Shown piece after piece: positions 59,804 through 64,000 of a stretch of DNA of 64,000 bases. The notes under the pieces were generated by a model. That model worked only from the letters and a program-made list of their open reading frames with translations, ran no database searches and was not told the origin of the DNA. The position numbers and the translations under genes are program-made. Numbering within the stretch: position 1 is the first letter of the stretch; each line of letters opens with the position of its first letter. Origin of the DNA: Litorilituus lipolyticus. GTDB lineage: Bacteria > Pseudomonadota > Gammaproteobacteria > Enterobacterales > Alteromonadaceae. Where the stretch lies: NCBI RefSeq assembly GCF_006439335.1, contig NZ_SAWY01000011.1:1-64000 (forward strand), read 5' to 3'.

Positions 59804-61150
59804 ATGGGTGTTTCAAGAGGCGGGTTTAGCTCGCGCATGGGATTTATTCTAGCTGCGGCAGGCTCTGCTGTAGGTTTAGGTAATATATGGGGTTTTCCTA
59901 CACAAACTGCGAGTAACGGTGGTGCTGCATTTGTTTTGGTGTATTTAGTTCTTGCATTCTGCTTAGCTTACCCAGCATTTATGGCAGAGTTACTTATTGG
60001 TCGCTACGGCCAATCTAATGCGGTTAGCTCCATGCAAAGGATGTCTCATCAACTGTGGCAAAAGCGATTTGCTTTTATCGTAGGTTTTGGCGGTATTGTT
60101 TGTGCTGCGTTGATCTTAAGTTTTTATGGCATTATTGCTGGCTGGATGATGTCTTATGCCATAGAGCCAGTGATGCGTATATTAAACTTTAATGATGCGG
60201 GTAAATGGCTTGTTGAGCAGTCTTTAACGAGAAATCTATTATTCACTTCTTTCTTCATGCTGTTAACCATATTTATTATTCGCCGTGGTGTTGAGCAGGG
60301 GATAGAAAAATGGTCTAAACGACTAATGCCAATGCTTATTGGCTTATTAATTTTATTGATCATCTATGTTTTCACTCTTGATGGTTCAAGAGAAGGTTTC
60401 AACGCTTATTTAAACCCTGATATTTCCAGAATATTTGAACCAGACTTATTAATTAGTGCCCTAGGTCAGGCATTCTTTTCATTATCACTAGGCACTAGTG
60501 TGATGATTATCTATGGCTCTTATATTGCTAAAAAAGAAAACTTAGTCACCCTCGGTGCTCAAGTGACCTTGATTGATGTATCCATTGCCTTTCTTGCGGG
60601 TTTATTGATTATTCCTTCGATGTATGTTGCCCAAGCGCAAGGCGTGGCTATTTTTGCTGAAGATGGCAGCCTAATCTCAGGTCCTAACCTTGTTTTTGAT
60701 GTGTTACCAACACTGTTTAATGGTATGGGCTTTGTCGGATTGTTTGTTGCTTTTGGCTTTTTTGTGTTGATGTCCATTGCGGCACTGACTTCATCTATTT
60801 CTATGTTAGAGGCGCCAGTATCTTTTGTCGTTGAGCGTCATAATCTTGAACGTAAAAAAGCGACCACATTAATTGGTATGGGCATATTGTTCATCAGCGC
60901 GATGATTATTTTTAATTTTGATGTGCTATTTGGCTTAGTCATAAGTGCTTCGACAGTTTATGGCCAGCCGCTTATCGCCATGCTTTGTTGCGTGTTCGTT
61001 GGGTGGATTTGGCAACGTAGTGAAGTGCTTGCTGAGATCAAAGCAGGTAACCCTGACGTTGAACATCGCTTATTTTGGAAAATATGGCCTTGGTACACTA
61101 AGTTTGTTTGCCCAAGTGCAATCGCCTTAGTGTTTTGGCACTCATTATAA
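59804..61150 (+). CDS. Sodium-dependent transporter, NSS family
   Basis: Sodium-coupled uptake carrier of the neurotransmitter:sodium symporter family, in bacteria usually for amino acids. The 448 residues have 11 or 12 membrane helices. The unwound first helix is AAAGSAVGLGNIWGFPTQTASNGG, with the sodium-site residues, and helices 3, 6 and 8 are recognisable. The specific substrate cannot be deduced. Single gene with an inverted repeat in front and a hairpin behind. Confidence 0.94.
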   Translation: MGVSRGGFSSRMGFILAAAGSAVGLGNIWGFPTQTASNGGAAFVLVYLVLAFCLAYPAFMAELLIGRYGQSNAVSSMQRMSHQLWQKRFAFIVGFGGIVCAALILSFYGIIAGWMMSYAIEPVMRILNFNDAGKWLVEQSLTRNLLFTSFFMLLTIFIIRRGVEQGIEKWSKRLMPMLIGLLILLIIYVFTLDGSREGFNAYLNPDISRIFEPDLLISALGQAFFSLSLGTSVMIIYGSYIAKKENLVTLGAQVTLIDVSIAFLAGLLIIPSMYVAQAQGVAIFAEDGSLISGPNLVFDVLPTLFNGMGFVGLFVAFGFFVLMSIAALTSSISMLEAPVSFVVERHNLERKKATTLIGMGILFISAMIIFNFDVLFGLVISASTVYGQPLIAMLCCVFVGWIWQRSEVLAEIKAGNPDVEHRLFWKIWPWYTKFVCPSAIALVFWHSL

Positions 61151-61158
61151 CATTAGTT

Positions 61159-61192
61159 CTTTATTCGCTAACGGTTGTGTTAGCGAATAAAG
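61159..61192. terminator. Bidirectional hairpin between transporter and pseudouridine synthase
   Basis: CTTTATTCGCTAAC, loop GGTTGT and a perfect 14-base complement between two convergent genes. T runs outside are short. Confidence 0.7.
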
Positions 61193-61197
61193 TGAAT

Positions 61198-61875
61198 TTA
61201 GAGCTTTGGCCAATTAAGTTGCCAAGGCTTTAATATTTTTGTAATTTCTTCCTGTACCTGAGGCTGTTGAAACAGTTCACCTTCATTTGGTTTCGCGATA
61301 AATTCGAAACGCTCACCTTGATAAGTAAAACGTAATGCAAAAGCGTGTAAGTAGCCTCTGTCACTTGGAGTACCCGCATATTGCTTGTCTCCTAAAATTG
61401 GTGAAGAAATACTGTTTAAAGCCACCCTCAGTTGGTGTGTTTTACCCGTATGAGGTTTTAATACAAATAAGCGTACTTTAGGCATAACATTAAAGCTAAA
61501 GAACTGGCTTATTGCTGGATTTTTATGACTACGTAACAGTTTCCAGCTACCACGACGACTTTTACTCATGTCGCCTTTTATTAAGCCTTGTTTTTTTGTG
61601 GGCTTCTTATCGCTTAAAGCTAAGTAATATTTCTCAATGTCATGTTGTTCAAATAGAGAGCCAAATTGCTGGGCGCAAGATAATGACTTGGCAAAAATTA
61701 TTAAGCCGGAGGTCATTTTATCTAGACGATGAACAGGGTATAAGTCATCGGTTTTTAGCGCAGTTTTTACCAAAGAAAATAGTCCTGAACCATGTTCTCC
61801 TTCATCATGAAAATTAACATCTGGAGCCTTGTTGACCACAATGAAATCATCATGTTGCGCAATAATTTTAAACAT
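61198..61875 (-). CDS. RluA-type pseudouridine synthase (TIGR01621-like)
   Basis: Predicted RNA uridine-to-pseudouridine isomerase. The catalytic Asp52 lies in HRLDKMTSGL and a second motif is KTHQLRVALNS. The 225 residues lack the S4 domain found in RluC/RluD, which fits a single-domain RluA-like enzyme. The exact target (tRNA or rRNA) is unknown. Convergent with the NSS transporter and divergent from the M16 peptidase gene. Confidence 0.88.
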   Translation of the reverse strand: MFKIIAQHDDFIVVNKAPDVNFHDEGEHGSGLFSLVKTALKTDDLYPVHRLDKMTSGLIIFAKSLSCAQQFGSLFEQHDIEKYYLALSDKKPTKKQGLIKGDMSKSRRGSWKLLRSHKNPAISQFFSFNVMPKVRLFVLKPHTGKTHQLRVALNSISSPILGDKQYAGTPSDRGYLHAFALRFTYQGERFEFIAKPNEGELFQQPQVQEEITKILKPWQLNWPKL

Positions 61876-61953
61876 TTTAATTAACCGCTAACTGTTGTTG
61901 TTTGCTATGATAAATCAATCTCTTTCTATTTACCTTATTAACTGGACGTTATT

Positions 61954-64000
61954 TTGTATAGAGCAGCTAATCTATTGCGAACGCAATCAATCAAACAATT
62001 ACCTAAACAGACAGTAAAAGCTTCAAAGAAGTTAACTCAATTGAGCACTGCCTTGCTGGCAAGTTATTTACTTTTCTCTTGTAGTACAACACAGCAAGAG
62101 TCTACAGCACTCCCATCAGGGGTGAGTTTGGTAGAGTCGGTATTTTCGGCAAGTGAAGGCCTAAATATTCCATACAAAAAATATCAGTTAGACAATGGTT
62201 TAACAGTTATATTGCACCCAGATAACTCCGATCCTCTAGTACATATTGATATAACCTACCATGTTGGCTCTGCAAGGGAACAACTAGGTAAGTCAGGGTT
62301 TGCCCATTTCTTTGAGCATATGATGTTTCAAGGTTCAAAAAATGTCGCTGATGAACAACACTTCAAAGTAGTGACTCAAAGTGGTGGTAACCTTAACGGC
62401 ACCACGAATTCAGATAGAACTAATTACTATCAAACTGTGCCTAAAAACCAGTTAGAAAAAATACTCTGGTTAGAGTCTGATCGTATGGGCTTTCTATTAG
62501 AAAGTATCACAGAAGAGAAGTTTGAAGTTCAAAGAGCAACGGTGAAAAACGAACGCGGTCAAAATGTTGATAATCGACCTTATGGGCGCTTGAACGAAAC
62601 CATGAATCAAATGATTTACCCAAGAGAACATCCTTACTCTTGGCCAACGATTGGTTATATGACTGATTTAGATCGCGGCACTGTAGCCGACTTAAAGGAA
62701 TTCTTTTCTCGTTGGTATGGGCCAAACAATGCGGTATTAACCATAGGTGGTGATATTAATGAAGCACAAACTTTAGCTTGGGTGAATAAATATTTTGGCG
62801 AGCTAAAAGCAGGGCCAGAAGTACAAAATATTGCTAAAGAAGCTGTTTCATTAACGCAGAATCGTTATTACTCATTTACAGATAACGTCTCTTTACCGCT
62901 ACTTTATATTAGTTATCCAACAGTGTATGGCATGCATGAAGATGAGCCTGCCCTCGATGTACTTGCTAATATTTTAGGTGGTGGTCCTACATCATTGCTC
63001 TATAAAAACCTAGTCAAATCAGGTATTGCTGTGCAAGCAGGTACAGGGCATCCATGTCGAGAATTAGCCTGTCAAATGAACTTTTATGCATTACCTAATC
63101 CACAGCAAGGCTTAGCTTTAGCAAACATTGAGCAAGTTATAGCCGATACACTCGTTGAATTTGAGCAACGTGGTGTAAATGATGATGATTTGCAAAAAAC
63201 AAAAGTGAGTATCGAAACAGGTACTATTTATGGCTTGCAGAGTGTTTCAGGGAAAGTCTCAAGTTTAGCTCATTACCAAACCATGCTAGGTAATGCTAAT
63301 TACACTAATGAGCAAGTAGCTCGCTACAATAACGTTACCAAAGCCGATGTTATGCGAGTATTTAAGCAATACATTAAAGGTAAGGGCGCAGGTGTACTAT
63401 CTATTGTGCCACAAGGTCAAGAAGCATTAATTGCCCGTGCTAATAATTTTGAGTTGCCTGATGTCAGTAACCCACCTGAAACGGCAAACTTGGCTACGCC
63501 AATTATGAAAAATGTGAGCAGCTTTGATCGTTCAATAATGCCTTCAGCGTCAGAGAACCCACAAGTGAAAGTGCCTGAGTTATGGCGTAAAAACTTTGCC
63601 AATGGTATGAAAATTGTCGGGACAGAAAATAGTGAAACACCAACCGTTAGCTTATTACTAAGTTTAGAAGGTGGCCCACTGTTAGATCCTATTGAAAAAG
63701 CTGGATTAGCATCACTTACTGCCAGTTTAATGAATGAGGGGACCACTACCTACACTAAGGAGCAATTATCTAATGAGTTGGCATTACTTGGCAGTAGTAT
63801 TTCGGTTGGTGCATCGGGTAGAAATACTTATGTGCAAGTAAGTAGCTTAGTTAAAAACTTAGATGCAACGTTAACATTGATGTTAGACGTTATGTTTAAC
63901 CCAAGTTTTGCTCAAGCAGACTTTGACCGAGTTAAAAATCAGTTAATACAAGGGTTAGAGCAAGGTAGCAAAGATGCTAATACTTTAGCTGGTCGTGCAC
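61954..64000 (+). CDS. M16 family peptidase lipoprotein (3' end beyond window)
   Basis: A zinc peptidase of the insulinase/processing type. The reading from a TTG at 61954 (GGAC upstream) runs to the window end without a stop, 682 codons so far. The N-terminal basic stretch leads to a lipoprotein signal with lipid Cys43 (LLFSC). The inverted zinc motif HFFEH is at 118-122 with the distal Glu200, 77 residues further on. A second M16 domain begins at about residue 550. A complete two-domain M16B protein of about 900 or more residues, anchored in the outer membrane, is expected. It probably degrades small periplasmic peptides. Confidence 0.93.
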   Translation, partial: MYRAANLLRTQSIKQLPKQTVKASKKLTQLSTALLASYLLFSCSTTQQESTALPSGVSLVESVFSASEGLNIPYKKYQLDNGLTVILHPDNSDPLVHIDITYHVGSAREQLGKSGFAHFFEHMMFQGSKNVADEQHFKVVTQSGGNLNGTTNSDRTNYYQTVPKNQLEKILWLESDRMGFLLESITEEKFEVQRATVKNERGQNVDNRPYGRLNETMNQMIYPREHPYSWPTIGYMTDLDRGTVADLKEFFSRWYGPNNAVLTIGGDINEAQTLAWVNKYFGELKAGPEVQNIAKEAVSLTQNRYYSFTDNVSLPLLYISYPTVYGMHEDEPALDVLANILGGGPTSLLYKNLVKSGIAVQAGTGHPCRELACQMNFYALPNPQQGLALANIEQVIADTLVEFEQRGVNDDDLQKTKVSIETGTIYGLQSVSGKVSSLAHYQTMLGNANYTNEQVARYNNVTKADVMRVFKQYIKGKGAGVLSIVPQGQEALIARANNFELPDVSNPPETANLATPIMKNVSSFDRSIMPSASENPQVKVPELWRKNFANGMKIVGTENSETPTVSLLLSLEGGPLLDPIEKAGLASLTASLMNEGTTTYTKEQLSNELALLGSSISVGASGRNTYVQVSSLVKNLDATLTLMLDVMFNPSFAQADFDRVKNQLIQGLEQGSKDANTLAGRA

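Noticed and set aside
62507-63746. Open frames on the minus strand inside the M16 peptidase region
   Set aside because: They are antisense to a strong coding frame with HxxEH and conserved M16 features. They are shadows.

Overview
The window is a contiguous stretch of chromosome from an AT-rich marine gammaproteobacterium of the Alteromonadales, most likely Colwellia or a close relative. The evidence is the gene content and order (PomA/PomB motor genes beside xseB-ispA-dxs, then nadB/rpoE-rseABC-lepA-lepB-rnc-era-recO-pdxJ-acpS, barA/rlmD-relA-mazG-pyrG-eno, dsbC-recJ-prfB-lysS), the low GC content, and protein details such as a SrmB-type helicase and an NSS transporter. The species assignment is inference. 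I see no phage, insertion sequence, integrase, CRISPR array, tRNA or rRNA. No gap between genes exceeds about 290 bases.

Layout. 1-3.3 kb: minus-strand isoprenoid operon xseB-ispA-dxs. 3.5-5.2 kb: sodium-type flagellar stator pomA-pomB. 5.3-11.5 kb: thiI, a panE/VanZ-like pair, yajQ, slyD-ygfZ, then sdhE and a YgfX-like gene. 11.5-22.7 kb: nadB divergent from the envelope-stress operon rpoE-rseA-rseB-rseC, followed by the translation/processing string lepA, lepB, rnc, era, recO, pdxJ, acpS. 22.9-31.8 kb: a small unknown gene, barA, and rlmD-relA-mazG-trmH family-DUF454. 31.9-38.4 kb: DUF4202, pyrG, eno, an alpha/beta hydrolase, a small DUF3545-like gene, and tal. 38.6-45.5 kb: the most accessory part, with yaaA, a TIGR03546/TIGR03545 membrane pair, two GNAT acetyltransferases around a DUF3052-like gene, DUF924, a TPR-like unknown protein and a DUF3012 lipoprotein. 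45.6-54.7 kb: a porin, srmB, fldB, and dsbC-recJ-prfB-lysS. 55-64 kb: an ABC ATPase with a large permease/M1-peptidase fusion, an NSS transporter, an RluA-type pseudouridine synthase and the first two thirds or so of an M16 peptidase lipoprotein that runs off the end.

How the genes work together. Several neighbouring genes belong to one process: isoprenoid precursor and chain synthesis (dxs, ispA); sigma-E and its RseA/RseB control, with a recognisable sigma-E promoter in front of rpoE; RNA maturation and ribosome assembly (lepA, rnc, era, rlmD, srmB); nucleotide stress signalling and clean-up (relA, mazG); and disulfide isomerisation (dsbC). prfB carries the classical +1 programmed frameshift, so its real start lies upstream of the long frame.

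The region is mostly conserved housekeeping sequence and I did not find a clearly new system. The items most worth a second look are the ABC permease fused to a periplasmic M1-type peptidase that lacks the aminopeptidase GAMEN motif, an 85-base imperfect palindrome in the eno 3' region, a Pho-box-like sequence in front of the porin, an 11-base tandem repeat in front of an unknown anchored protein, and several small genes that are easily missed.
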